A DNA stretch of 64,000 nucleotides from Mycobacterium sp. NS-7484 (GTDB taxonomy: Bacteria > Actinomycetota > Actinomycetes > Mycobacteriales > Mycobacteriaceae), in NCBI RefSeq assembly GCF_001953975.1, contig NZ_MBEJ01000108.1, forward strand, positions 1 through 64,000, in the 5' to 3' direction. Of this stretch, positions 51,620 through 59,584 are shown piece by piece. The notes below the pieces were generated by a model. The model was not told the DNA's origin and made no database searches. It saw only the letters and a program-made list of their open reading frames with translations. Within the stretch, counting starts at the first letter, position 1. Each line of letters starts with the position of its first letter. Position numbers and translations under genes: made by a program.

Positions 51620-51973
51620 ATGGGCCACGGAGTAGAGGGGCGCGCGACGCCGGCAGCCTCACTCGACGCCGCCTCGGCAGCCAAGGTCGCCGAAACCCTG
51701 CAAGCCCTCGCCTCCCCCAACCGATTACTGATCCTGACCCGCCTGCGCGAGTCACCATGCTCGGTGACCGAACTGTCCGCGGCGGTCGGCATGGAACAGC
51801 CGGCCGTCTCCAACCAGCTTCGGCTATTGCGGGCACTCGGCCTCGTCACCGGTGACCGGTCCGGCCGCAACATCGTCTACCGGCTCTACGACAGCCACGT
51901 CGCCCAGCTGCTCGACGAGGCCGTCTACCACATCGAGCATCTGCGCCTCGGCGCCCGCGACACCACGGCCTGA
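51620..51973 (+). CDS. nmtR: ArsR/SmtB metal-sensing repressor, NmtR-like
   Basis: A 117-residue metalloregulator. The start MGHGVEGR, the recognition helix MEQPAVSNQLRLLRALGLV and the alpha5 site match NmtR of M. tuberculosis. The Ni/Co ligands Asp91, His93, His104 and His107 are conserved, as is the N-terminal His3; the C-terminal ligands His109 and His116 are replaced (Arg and Thr). It should release DNA when Ni or Co binds and so allow expression of the divergent ctpJ. The ATG at 51620 is chosen over one 9 bases upstream because it gives the NmtR N-terminus. Confidence 0.88.
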   Translation: MGHGVEGRATPAASLDAASAAKVAETLQALASPNRLLILTRLRESPCSVTELSAAVGMEQPAVSNQLRLLRALGLVTGDRSGRNIVYRLYDSHVAQLLDEAVYHIEHLRLGARDTTA

Positions 51974-52194
51974 GCCCGTAAAGCCGCTTCCGCCACCGAT
52001 TTTCACGCTTTGTTCACCTGATCGCGGTCGCGGCCGACAAGCCGGCCGACCACGACGCACGGGGTTGCCGGAATCCTTTATTTTCACGGTGGCCCGAACT
52101 ATTGTGAAGTCGTTATATGTTGATATCCGCCCGAACTCGGGAGTTTGCTGCCGGCCACACCGACGGCACCCGAACAGTGAGGAGTTGAACAACG

Positions 52195-52293
52195 ATGCGC
52201 ATCGCAACCAAGGGATCGTGCACCTGTCGCTGCAATGCCTGCGACAGTGGCCACCACTGCGGAAACCCCCCGAACTGCAACGCGCGGCGCTGA
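52195..52293 (+). CDS. 32-residue Cys/His-rich peptide, metallothionein-like
   Basis: A complete short frame with a good ribosome binding site (GTGAGGAG, about 11 bases before the ATG). The product is MRIATKGSCTCRCNACDSGH and then HCGNPPNCNARR: six cysteines at 9, 11, 13, 16, 22 and 28 and two histidines at 20 and 21, with the C-x-C-x-C-x2-C spacing of small metallothioneins. It lies between an NmtR/CtpJ metal-efflux pair and a ZIP metal transporter, so metal buffering is a reasonable role. Known mycobacterial MymT is longer and differs in sequence. No homolog was checked. Confidence 0.6.
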   Translation: MRIATKGSCTCRCNACDSGHHCGNPPNCNARR

Positions 52294-52444
52294 CGCCGTC
52301 GGCGGCCTGTCGCGCGGGCGACCGACGACAGGCCACCACCCGCACTCGCCACGCTCCCGAATATTTGTCGATCACGCCGATCGGACGTGATCTCGTGCGT
52401 TCGCTGTCCTTCTCATCTTCCGCGTCCGGCTCCCGCGCTGGCCT

Positions 52445-53161
52445 ATGCTGCGCCATGTGCTTTCCGCGCTGACCTGGGGCCTGGTCGCTGCATCCTCACT
52501 ACTCATCGGCGCCGTCGCCGGTGTCATCCGTGACTGGAATCGACGCCTCGTCGGCCTCGTGCTCGGATTCGGCGCCGGAGCGCTCATCTCCAGCATCTCG
52601 TTCGAACTCGCCGAGGAGGGCTTCCGAGCCAGCGGCGCCTGGGCGGTGGCCCTCGGCCTGGCCGTGGGAGCCGTGGTGTTCTACGCCGCCGACCACGCCG
52701 TAGATCGGCTGGGCCGCAACGGAACCCAGACGGCCGGTCTGCCGCTCTTGCTGGGCGCGTTACTGGACGGCATCCCCGAACAGGCCGCGCTCGGCATCGG
52801 CATCGCCGGCGGGGCCGGTGTCAGCCTGGCCTTGGTGGTCTCGATCTTCGTGTCCAACCTTCCCGAGGCGATCGGTTCGGCCAGCGACATGCGGTCCGCC
52901 GGGCAGCCGGCGCGCCGGATCGTGGGTGGCTGGACGGCGATCGCCGCGCTGTGCGCGCTGTCCACCGTCGGCGGCTATCAGCTCCAACACGTGGCGGGCG
53001 ACCAGTTCCAAGGCGCGATCAACGGCTTCGCCGCCGGGGCCCTGCTGGTCATGCTCGTCGGCTCGATGATTCCGGAGGCCACCGAGAAGGCGAAAGAGAA
53101 CGCCGGGCTGGCAGCGGTGCTGGGCTTCGCGGTCGCCGCGGGCTTGTCCATGGCCGGTTGA
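52445..53161 (+). CDS. ZIP family divalent metal transporter
   Basis: A 238-residue membrane protein with eight hydrophobic helices. The metal path motifs are in place though in variant form: LLDGIPEQAALGIGI in helix 4 (HSxPEG-like) and VSIFVSNLPEAIGSASD in helix 5, and ISFELAEEGF in helix 2. ZIP proteins move Zn, Fe, Mn or Co into the cytoplasm. It follows the Cys-rich peptide gene by 151 bases and may share its promoter. Confidence 0.85.
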   Translation: MLRHVLSALTWGLVAASSLLIGAVAGVIRDWNRRLVGLVLGFGAGALISSISFELAEEGFRASGAWAVALGLAVGAVVFYAADHAVDRLGRNGTQTAGLPLLLGALLDGIPEQAALGIGIAGGAGVSLALVVSIFVSNLPEAIGSASDMRSAGQPARRIVGGWTAIAALCALSTVGGYQLQHVAGDQFQGAINGFAAGALLVMLVGSMIPEATEKAKENAGLAAVLGFAVAAGLSMAG

Positions 53162-53172
53162 CCGTCGTTGAA

Positions 53173-53192
53173 CGTCGACTGAACCGTCGACG
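53173..53192 (+). terminator. Hairpin after the ZIP gene
   Basis: CGTCGAC-TGAACC-GTCGACG forms a perfect 7-bp stem with a 6-base loop 11 bases after the stop codon. There is no T-run, as is common for mycobacterial terminators. Confidence 0.45.
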
Positions 53193-53463
53193 GGGCCGAA
53201 ATCAATGGTTACCACTCAGCCAGATTCGAGGTGGCGGAGAACCGGCTGGTCGTGACCGCGCGCACAGCGCGAACATACTGGTCACACAGGCTGTACCCAG
53301 GCTGCGGCACCGGCCTCTCGGCCCCCTTTTCTGCCAGGCACCGGTGGCACAAACTGCGAACTGGTGTTCCTAATCGTCCTCTTAAGCTGCTAACTTCGCA
53401 TGAAGTGGGTGTCCCACTGCCGGGGGCCTGCCACGTGTTTTGGACCAGTCAGGAGTGAATGCC
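53193..53463. other. Promoter gap before the MPT63-like gene
   Basis: About 270 bases without a supported gene. A 75-codon plus-strand frame at 53231-53458 has no coding character. The gap ends with GGAG 9 bases before the TTG start at 53464. Confidence 0.5.
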
Positions 53464-54528
53464 TTGAAGATGACGAACATCAGTACGGCTTTTGCCGGAG
53501 CGGCCATCGCCGCGGCGGCGATCGTCGGTGCGGCCCCGATGGCGCTCGCCGAAGACGGCGGCGTCACCACCGCCTCGCTCGGCAGCCAGGCCAAGCTGGA
53601 CAACGGCGCGCAGGGCTGGACGGTCACCGACCTCAAGCCGAGCACCGACACCATCAACTACCCGGTTCGCGGCACCCTGTGGGAGGTCACCGCCACCAAT
53701 GAAGCCCTTCAGGGCTCGGTGACGCCGATCGTCTCCAACTTCAACATCCGCGCCGCCGACGGGCAGAACTACCGTGCCCTGTTCCAGGTGCCCAGCCCGC
53801 AGGGCGTCAACCCGGCCACTCTCGCGCAGGGTCAGAAGACCAGCGGCAAGATCTACTTCGACGTGACCGGTGACCAGCCGACCGAGGTCGTCTACAACGC
53901 CGGTGGCCGCGACCTGCTCGTGTGGGACAAGCCCGCTGCCGCACCCGCCGCTGCTCCGGCCGCCGGCGCCCCGAAGCGTCAGGCCCCGGCCGCCGCCGCT
54001 CCGGCCGCCACCCCGAGCCCGGCTGCCGCCGCACCTGGTGCTGCCGCTCCGGCCGCTGCCACCCCGGCACCGGCACCCGCCGCTGCTCCGGCCGCCACCG
54101 AGACCACCCCGGCCGGTACCGGTGCAGGCAGCCGTGCAGCTGATCTGCCCGCCGCGACCCCGGCCGGCACCGAGGCAGCCCCGGCCGCGACTCCGCCGGG
54201 CACCGAAGCCGTTCCGGCGGCTCCGGCCCCGGGTGCTCCGGCTGCGGGTGCTCCGGTTGAGGGCGCTCCGGCTGCCGCTCCGGGCGCTCCGGCCCCCGAG
54301 TCGACCCCGGTCGCACACGGCACGCCGGTCGCCGAGGGTGCCCCGGCCGCGGGCGCAGGCAGCGCCGCCACCGCGGTGCCGCCGGCCGAGGGCGTTCCGG
54401 GTGCTCCGGCTCCGGCTGCTCCGGCCTCTGAGCCGGCGCTGGTTCCCGCAGGCACGCAGCCTGTCGTCACCACGCCGGCCCCGGCCCCCGTGGTCGCTCC
54501 GGCGAGCAACCACGGGCCGCAGGCCTGA
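53464..54528 (+). CDS. Secreted MPT63-like (DUF1942) protein with long Ala/Pro-rich tail
   Basis: A 354-residue exported protein. After a signal peptide (cleavage near APMALAED) comes an MPT63/DUF1942 beta-sandwich (about 37-160: GWTVTDLKPSTDTINYPVRG, SVTPIVSNFNIRAADGQNYRALF, TSGKIYFDVTGDQPTEVVYNAGGRDLLVWD). The remaining 190 residues are almost only Ala, Pro, Gly and Thr (PAAAPAAAPAAGAP). MPT63 itself ends at the W-D/E-P point, so the tail is an addition and may span the cell wall. A TTG start at 53464 (MKMTN) has GGAG at the right distance; the ATG at 53470 is the alternative. A strong terminator follows. Confidence 0.85.
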   Translation: MKMTNISTAFAGAAIAAAAIVGAAPMALAEDGGVTTASLGSQAKLDNGAQGWTVTDLKPSTDTINYPVRGTLWEVTATNEALQGSVTPIVSNFNIRAADGQNYRALFQVPSPQGVNPATLAQGQKTSGKIYFDVTGDQPTEVVYNAGGRDLLVWDKPAAAPAAAPAAGAPKRQAPAAAAPAATPSPAAAAPGAAAPAAATPAPAPAAAPAATETTPAGTGAGSRAADLPAATPAGTEAAPAATPPGTEAVPAAPAPGAPAAGAPVEGAPAAAPGAPAPESTPVAHGTPVAEGAPAAGAGSAATAVPPAEGVPGAPAPAAPASEPALVPAGTQPVVTTPAPAPVVAPASNHGPQA

Positions 54529-54543
54529 TCTAAGTAGTCACGG

Positions 54544-54584
54544 CAACGGCCGGACGCGGGTAACCGCGTTCGGCCGTTGTTTTT
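54544..54584 (+). terminator. Intrinsic terminator after the MPT63-like gene
   Basis: CAACGGCCGGACGCG pairs with CGCGTTCGGCCGTTG around GGTAAC, a 15-bp stem with one G-T-type irregularity, followed by TTTTT (54580-54584). It is the clearest rho-independent terminator in the window. Confidence 0.92.
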
Positions 54585-54603
54585 ATGTGTGGATTTGGCG
54601 GGT

Positions 54604-55137
54604 GGACCACCGCTTGGCCGGGGTCGTGCCGCCGTTTTCGACCACAGGGTCGCTACACCACGCGATCAACAGCCCACAGGTAGAAACCGGCGCGACGAGT
54701 GACGGGTGAGCCACCGCTTGGCCGGGGTCGTGCCGCCGTTTTGCCGCAGTCCGCCGCCGTTTTCCACCACAGGGTCGCTCCACCACGCAATCAACAACCC
54801 ACAGGTAGAAACCGGCGCACCAAGTGACGGGTGAGCCACCGCCACGCCACCGTTTTGCCGCAGCCCGCCACCGTTTTCCACCACAGGGTCGCTCCACCAC
54901 GCAATCAACAGCCCACAGGTAGAAACCGGCGCACCAAGTGACGGGTGAGCCACCGCTTGGCCGCACCGCGCCACCGTTTTCCACCACAGGGTCGCTCCAC
55001 CACGCAATCAACAACCCACAGGTAGAAACCGGCGCACCAAGTGACGGGTAAGCCACCGCTTGGCCGCACCGCGCCACCGCTTTCCACCACAGGGTCGCTG
55101 CACCACGCAATCAACAACCCACAGGTAGAAACCGGCG
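54604..55137. repeat. Five-copy tandem array, 103-125 bp units
   Basis: CCACAGGGTCGC recurs at 54642, 54767, 54881, 54984 and 55087, giving units of 125, 114, 103 and 103 bases. Each unit also contains ACAGGTAGAAACCGGCGC and CCACCGCTTGGCC or a variant. The two last units are nearly identical; the first two carry extra inserts with GCCGCCGTTTT. It lies between a terminator and the end of ppx2. The reverse strand stays open through most of it, but the unit is not a multiple of 3, so it is not a coding repeat. It looks like a mycobacterial interspersed/VNTR-type locus. Confidence 0.92.
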
Positions 55138-55159
55138 CGCAGAGAGAAGCACCGAGCGG

Positions 55160-56131
55160 TCAGGCGATCGACAACGCGATGCCGTCGAGAATGTCGTGTT
55201 CGCTGACGACGAGTTCTTCGATGCCGGCCCGTCGGCTGAGCACGGCCGCCAACTCCTCGACGATGATCGCCCCGCCACCGATCACATCGGCACGGCCGGC
55301 ATGCATCGGCCCGAGCGCCAGCCGCTGCGCCTTGGTCATGCCGATCAGCTGCTCGCATACCTTGAGCAAGTCGTCAAACCCGATGCGGGACAGATGAATT
55401 GCGTCGGGATCGTATTCGGTCATGCCCTGCGCCAGCGCCGAGAGCGTCGTCATCGTCCCGGCCACACCGACCCACGTGCACGCGCGTTCCACCGGCACCA
55501 CCTGCAGCGCCTCGGCCAGCCCGTCACGGGCCACCGCTCGGGCCTGCGCCACCTCGGCGGCTGTCGGCGGATCGGAGTGCAGGCACCGCTCGGTCAGCCG
55601 GACGCACCCGATGTCGGCGGAGAAGCCGGCCTGCACCGCACTGTGGCCCAGCACCAGTTCGGTCGAGCCGCCACCCAGATCGACCACCACAAACGGGCCT
55701 GCGTCAGGGTCGAGTTCACCGACGGCACCGCGGAACGACAGCTCGGCCTCCTCTGTCCCGGTGATCACCTCGGCCACCGAGCCGGGCACCACGCTGCCCA
55801 ACAACCGCGCGGTCATCGCAAAGAACTCGTCACGGTTGCCGGCGTCGCGGGCCGCGGAGGTGGCGACCATCCGCACCGCGGTCACCGAATGCTCGGACAT
55901 CAACGCCGCATAGTCGGCGAGCGCAGACTCGGTGCGGGCCAACGCCTCCGGAGCGAACTGACCGGTGGCGTCGACCCCCTGCCCCAACCGCACGACCCGC
56001 ATCTCGCGGTGCACGTCATGCAGCTTGCCGTCCACCACGTCGGCGATCAGCAGGCGAATCGAGTTGGTGCCACAGTCGATTGCGCCGACCCGGCGCGAGC
56101 CGTCAATTGCGCCGACCCGGCTCACCCCCAC
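55160..56131 (-). CDS. ppx2: Exopolyphosphatase/ppGpp phosphohydrolase family (Ppx2)
   Basis: A 323-residue actin-fold phosphatase of the Ppx/GppA family. It has the phosphate-1 motif AIDCGTNSIRLLIAD, VVDLGGGSTELVLG and GGGAIIVEEL. It corresponds to Rv1026 in M. tuberculosis by sequence and by position next to the DUF501 and FtsB-like genes. Odd point: the N-terminus contains a 27-base in-frame duplication (RVGAIDGSR then RVGAID), so the first beta strand is present twice. The GTG start at 56131 overlaps the DUF501 gene end by 10 bases. Confidence 0.9.
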   Translation of the reverse strand: MGVSRVGAIDGSRRVGAIDCGTNSIRLLIADVVDGKLHDVHREMRVVRLGQGVDATGQFAPEALARTESALADYAALMSEHSVTAVRMVATSAARDAGNRDEFFAMTARLLGSVVPGSVAEVITGTEEAELSFRGAVGELDPDAGPFVVVDLGGGSTELVLGHSAVQAGFSADIGCVRLTERCLHSDPPTAAEVAQARAVARDGLAEALQVVPVERACTWVGVAGTMTTLSALAQGMTEYDPDAIHLSRIGFDDLLKVCEQLIGMTKAQRLALGPMHAGRADVIGGGAIIVEELAAVLSRRAGIEELVVSEHDILDGIALSIA

Positions 56132-56613
56132 ACCTCACGATCAAGAATTCCGGCCATGCCCGGCTCGACGGCCAAAAGCGCCAGCGCCTCGTCGCCAAAA
56201 GGGTTGACACCGGGGCCTTTTGCCAGGGAGTGGGCCATCACCACATGCAGACACTTGACCCGGTCGGGCATGCCACCACCGGTGAACGTGGTGCCCAGCG
56301 ATTCGATCGCATCGCGTTCCGCCAGATAGGACTCATGTGCCCGCCGGTAGGCCGCGGCCAGTTCCTCGTCCTCGTGCAGGCGTTCGCTCATCTCCCGCAT
56401 CAGTCCGGAGGACTCCAGCCGGCTGGCCGCCGCGGTCAGCGCAGGGTGCGTCAGGTAGTACAGCGTCGGAAACGGAGTGCCGTCGGGAAGCCGAGGTGCC
56501 GTCTTCACCACCCCGGGCTCGCCGTTGGGGCAGCGGTAGGCGACCTCCAGCACGCCGCGCGGCTCGCGACCGAGTTGCCGTGTCACCGCGTCGATGTCGG
56601 CAGGATCAACCAT
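56122..56613 (-). CDS. DUF501 domain protein
   Basis: A 163-residue cytoplasmic protein with the DUF501 blocks DIDAVTRQLGREPRGVLEVAYRCPNGEPGVVKTAPRLPDGTPFPTLYYLTHP and FTGGGMPDRVKCLHVVMAHSLAKGPGVNPFGDEAL. This gene is between an FtsB/DivIC-like gene and ppx2, as Rv1025 is in M. tuberculosis. It starts with the ATG at 56613 and overlaps the upstream gene by 8 bases. Function unknown. Confidence 0.92.
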   Translation of the reverse strand: MVDPADIDAVTRQLGREPRGVLEVAYRCPNGEPGVVKTAPRLPDGTPFPTLYYLTHPALTAAASRLESSGLMREMSERLHEDEELAAAYRRAHESYLAERDAIESLGTTFTGGGMPDRVKCLHVVMAHSLAKGPGVNPFGDEALALLAVEPGMAGILDREVWG

Positions 56614-57289
56614 GAGGACCTCCGGGTGCAGGCGGAGCCGGCGGGGCCGGGACCGGCGGCGGCCCATCGATCGTCGGCGAAACCCCATGTGGCTCATCGG
56701 CAATCGTGTGCCACAGCGACGTGTACCAGGGCTGACCGGCAGGCACGTCGGACCCCGGCAGGGCAGGTGCCAGCGACTCTTCGGGCTCCATCGCCCCGGG
56801 GGGAAGTTGCACCTGGTACGGGGTGTCGCCGGGCATGACGAACCCGAGCCGTTCGCGGGCTTGGGCCGCGATGTAGGCCGGATCGGCCAGCTTGACCTTC
56901 TGCTGTTCGAGATCGGCGATCTGGGCACGCAATTGCTGCTCGCTGGCTTTGAGCTGTTTCATCTCGGTGCGTTGGGCGAAGTAGGTGCGGACCGGCCCGG
57001 CGATGGTCAACGTCAGCACACACACCACCGCGGCCAGGATCGCCGCTCGGCGCGCCGTCGATCCGAACCGTAGTTCCGACTGCAACTCGGCCTGCTGCTG
57101 GGCTTGTATCGCAATGGCTTTGGTGACGGTCTCGTCGGGAGCCGGCTCGGCCGGCGCCGAGCGGGTCTCGCCGACGCGACGCCGCGCCTGCGAGGCACGC
57201 GGCCGATTCGACTCCCCGGCCTTGCCCGGCTTGCCGGGTCGGGAGGCCGGGGACCGTCGCTTCGGATCGGGCCGCTTCGCTTCGGGCAT
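56606..57289 (-). CDS. FtsB/DivIC-type septum protein
   Basis: A 227-residue single-pass membrane protein. A basic, Pro-rich cytoplasmic N-terminus (about 75 residues), one helix (AAILAAVVCVLTLTIAGPV), then a coiled coil (EMKQLKASEQQLRAQIADLEQQKVKLADPAYIAAQARERLGFVMPGD) of the DivIC/FtsB type that ends in the usual ARERLGFVMPGE/D motif. A Pro-rich external tail follows. It helps assemble the divisome with FtsQ/FtsL. It matches Rv1024 in context. Confidence 0.92.
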   Translation of the reverse strand: MPEAKRPDPKRRSPASRPGKPGKAGESNRPRASQARRRVGETRSAPAEPAPDETVTKAIAIQAQQQAELQSELRFGSTARRAAILAAVVCVLTLTIAGPVRTYFAQRTEMKQLKASEQQLRAQIADLEQQKVKLADPAYIAAQARERLGFVMPGDTPYQVQLPPGAMEPEESLAPALPGSDVPAGQPWYTSLWHTIADEPHGVSPTIDGPPPVPAPPAPPAPGGPHG

Positions 57290-57307
57290 CGACGTCGTGG
57301 TGCTGAA

Positions 57308-58591
57308 TTACTTGGCTTCGAACCGCGGGAAGGCCAGATCGCCGGCGTAGCGTGCGGCATCACCGAGGGCCTCCTCGATGCGCAGCAGTTGGTTGTACTT
57401 GGCGACCCGCTCGCTGCGGGCCGGGGCGCCGGTCTTGATCTGGCCGCTGCCCACCGCGACCGCCAGGTCGGCGATGGTGGTGTCCTCGGTCTCGCCGGAA
57501 CGGTGGCTCATCATGGTGCGGTAACCGCTGTTGTGCGCCAGCGCAACGGCATCCAGGGTTTCGGTGAGCGTGCCGATCTGGTTCACCTTGACCAGCAGCG
57601 CGTTGGCCGCACCGCGCTCGATGCCGTCCTCGAGGCGCTCCGGGTTGGTGACGAACAGGTCGTCGCCGACGAGCTGTACGCGGTCACCGATGGCCGTGGT
57701 CAGCGCCACCCAGCCGTCCCAGTCATCCTCGGACAGCGGGTCCTCGATCGACACCAGCGGGTAGGCGTCGATCAGGCCGGCGTAGAACTCGGCCATCTGC
57801 TCGGCGGTGCGGGTCTCCTTCTCGAAGGCGTAACCCGAACCGTCGGTGTAGAACTCGGTGGCGGCGACGTCGAGCGCCAATGCCACGTCGCTCCCCAGCT
57901 TGAAGCCGGTGGCCTCGATGGCCGTCGCGATCAGGTCCAGCGCAGCCTTTGTGCCCGCGACATCGGGGGCGAAGCCGCCCTCGTCACCGAGACCGGTGGA
58001 CAGCCCCTGCTTCTTGAGCACGGACTTCAGCGAGTGGTACACCTCCGCGCCCCAGCGCAGCGACTCCTTGAACGACGGAGCGCCGATCGGGGCGACCATG
58101 AACTCCTGGACGTCCACCCCGGTGTCGGCGTGGGCGCCGCCGTTGAGGATGTTCATCATCGGCACCGGCAGGATGTGCGCGTTGGGCCCGCCGAGGTAGC
58201 GGAACAGCGGCAGCGCGGCGCTGTCGGCGGCGGCCTTGGCCACCGCGAGCGAGACGCCGAGGATCGCGTTGGCGCCCAGCCGGGACTTGTCCGGGGTGCC
58301 GTCGAGATCCAGCAGGGCCTGGTCCACCAGCCGCTGATCATCGGCGGCCAGGCCGATGATCGCCGGCGCGATCTCGTCGAGCACAGCCTCCACGGCCTTC
58401 TCGACGCCCTTGCCGCCGTAGCGGGAGCCGCCGTCGCGCAGCTCCACCGCCTCGTGCTCGCCGGTCGACGCACCCGACGGCACCGCTGCCCGGGCGAACG
58501 TGGCGTCGGTCAGGGCCACCTCGACCTCGACCGTCGGGTTGCCACGAGAATCGAGGATCTCGCGGGCTCCAACCTGCTCGATGATGGGCAC
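57308..58591 (-). CDS. eno: Enolase
   Basis: A 427-residue glycolytic enzyme that converts 2-phosphoglycerate to phosphoenolpyruvate. It begins PIIEQVGAREILDSRGNPTVEVEV and has the Mg ligands in the SIEDPLSEDDW and VGDDLFVTNPERL segments, the catalytic Lys in LLVKVNQIGTLTE and the signature SHRSGETEDTTIADLAV. The GTG at 58591 (MPIIEQ) with GAGAAG ahead is the start. It is 18 bases from the FtsB-like gene and follows lpqU. Confidence 0.98.
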   Translation of the reverse strand: MPIIEQVGAREILDSRGNPTVEVEVALTDATFARAAVPSGASTGEHEAVELRDGGSRYGGKGVEKAVEAVLDEIAPAIIGLAADDQRLVDQALLDLDGTPDKSRLGANAILGVSLAVAKAAADSAALPLFRYLGGPNAHILPVPMMNILNGGAHADTGVDVQEFMVAPIGAPSFKESLRWGAEVYHSLKSVLKKQGLSTGLGDEGGFAPDVAGTKAALDLIATAIEATGFKLGSDVALALDVAATEFYTDGSGYAFEKETRTAEQMAEFYAGLIDAYPLVSIEDPLSEDDWDGWVALTTAIGDRVQLVGDDLFVTNPERLEDGIERGAANALLVKVNQIGTLTETLDAVALAHNSGYRTMMSHRSGETEDTTIADLAVAVGSGQIKTGAPARSERVAKYNQLLRIEEALGDAARYAGDLAFPRFEAK

Positions 58592-58644
58592 TGGCTTCTC
58601 CTTATTGAGTCCTGCGTGTAGGGATGAGACTAGATCGTGGGATG

Positions 58645-59376
58645 TCACAAGGCGTGCCCGGCTGCATAAGCCGTGGCCCAGTCCCGCACCATGCGGGCGT
58701 ACTGCTCAGAGTTGTTGTAGGCGGTCAGGGCCTTCATCCAGCCCCTCGGGGTGGACAGGTCCTTGCCGTACCAGCACAGCAGACCGGCCGCCGAGAGTGC
58801 GGCATCGTCGAAGTTGTCGGGGCTGACGACGCCGTCGTTGTTGGCGTCGACCCCGAAATGGCCCCAGGTCTCGGGGATGAACTGCATCGGGCCCATGGCC
58901 CGGTCCATCAGCGGATCGCCGTCGAGCTTGCCGCCATCGGTGTCGGGTATGCGCAGGTTGCCGCCGGTGCCGTCCAGCTGCACGCCGCGGATGGGCGGGG
59001 TGACGTCGCCGTTGCGTGCGATCATCGCGCCCCGGTAGGTGCCGTGATGGCTCTCGATCTGGCCGATGCCGGCCAGGGTGGTCCAGGCCAGCCGGCAGTT
59101 GGGGTTTTCCACCTCGGCGACGCGTGCGGCGTAGGCATAGGCCTCCAGGGCATTGACGGGCATGCCCATCGTCGGGGCCCGTTGCGCGGCCCAGTCATGC
59201 AGTTGATCGGCCGGCCGGCCCTTGGCGTAGGTGTCGACGGCGGGAACCGGGTCGCCGGGCGGTGGCGGCACGCCTTCGGGGATCGGGGTGCCGAGGTGCC
59301 ACGAACAGCTGGATGCCAAGAGCAGCGCTGTCGCAGCCACCACGGCGACAGCCCGCAGCCAACGCACTGGCGACAC
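58645..59376 (-). CDS. lpqU: Lytic transglycosylase lipoprotein (LpqU-like)
   Basis: A 243-residue exported murein hydrolase. The signal peptide ends in a lipobox LLLASSC (Cys at about 24). The catalytic Glu is in TTLAGIGQIESHHGTY, followed by DRAMGPMQFIPETWGHFGVDANNDG, the family-type MltB/SLT_2 core with the GPMQFIPxTW motif. It should cleave peptidoglycan glycan strands. Its position before eno agrees with LpqU (Rv1022). It starts with GTG. Confidence 0.9.
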   Translation of the reverse strand: MSPVRWLRAVAVVAATALLLASSCSWHLGTPIPEGVPPPPGDPVPAVDTYAKGRPADQLHDWAAQRAPTMGMPVNALEAYAYAARVAEVENPNCRLAWTTLAGIGQIESHHGTYRGAMIARNGDVTPPIRGVQLDGTGGNLRIPDTDGGKLDGDPLMDRAMGPMQFIPETWGHFGVDANNDGVVSPDNFDDAALSAAGLLCWYGKDLSTPRGWMKALTAYNNSEQYARMVRDWATAYAAGHAL

Positions 59377-59502
59377 CGGACTCCCTCAAACCCCGCTCTA
59401 TCTGATTCGCCATCGTCGCATGCGCGGGCCTCGACGTGTCGGCCGACGGGCCGCTGCCGAAGGTCCGGACGTCAGCGCGGTCGAGCCCACAGGCGCCCCT
59501 GC

Positions 59503-59521
59503 TAAGGTGAGCCACGCCTTG
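59503..59521 (+). promoter_or_regulatory. Candidate IdeR/DtxR iron box before efeU
   Basis: TAAGGTGAGCCACGCCTTG matches the 19-base iron-box consensus at 12 positions and the conserved DtxR core (AGG..AG.CT..CCT) at 10 of 11. It lies 64 bases before the efeU start. Iron control of efeUOB by DtxR-type repressors is known in related actinobacteria. Confidence 0.55.
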
Positions 59522-59584
59522 CTATGGCGAGGCAGGCCTATGTTTTTTATGGTGGTTTCACCCCGGTCGAACGAGGACACTTTG

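Noticed and set aside
53231..53458. A 75-codon plus-strand frame before the MPT63-like gene
   Set aside because: It lacks a ribosome binding site, has no domain, and lies in the promoter gap.
54604..55137. CRISPR array
   Set aside because: Repeats are head-to-tail units of 103-125 bp with no short conserved repeat separated by unique spacers, and no cas genes are nearby.
54583..55358. Minus-strand open frames across the tandem array as a repeat protein
   Set aside because: Units of 103 bases are not multiples of 3, so successive units are read in different frames and no stable amino-acid repeat results.
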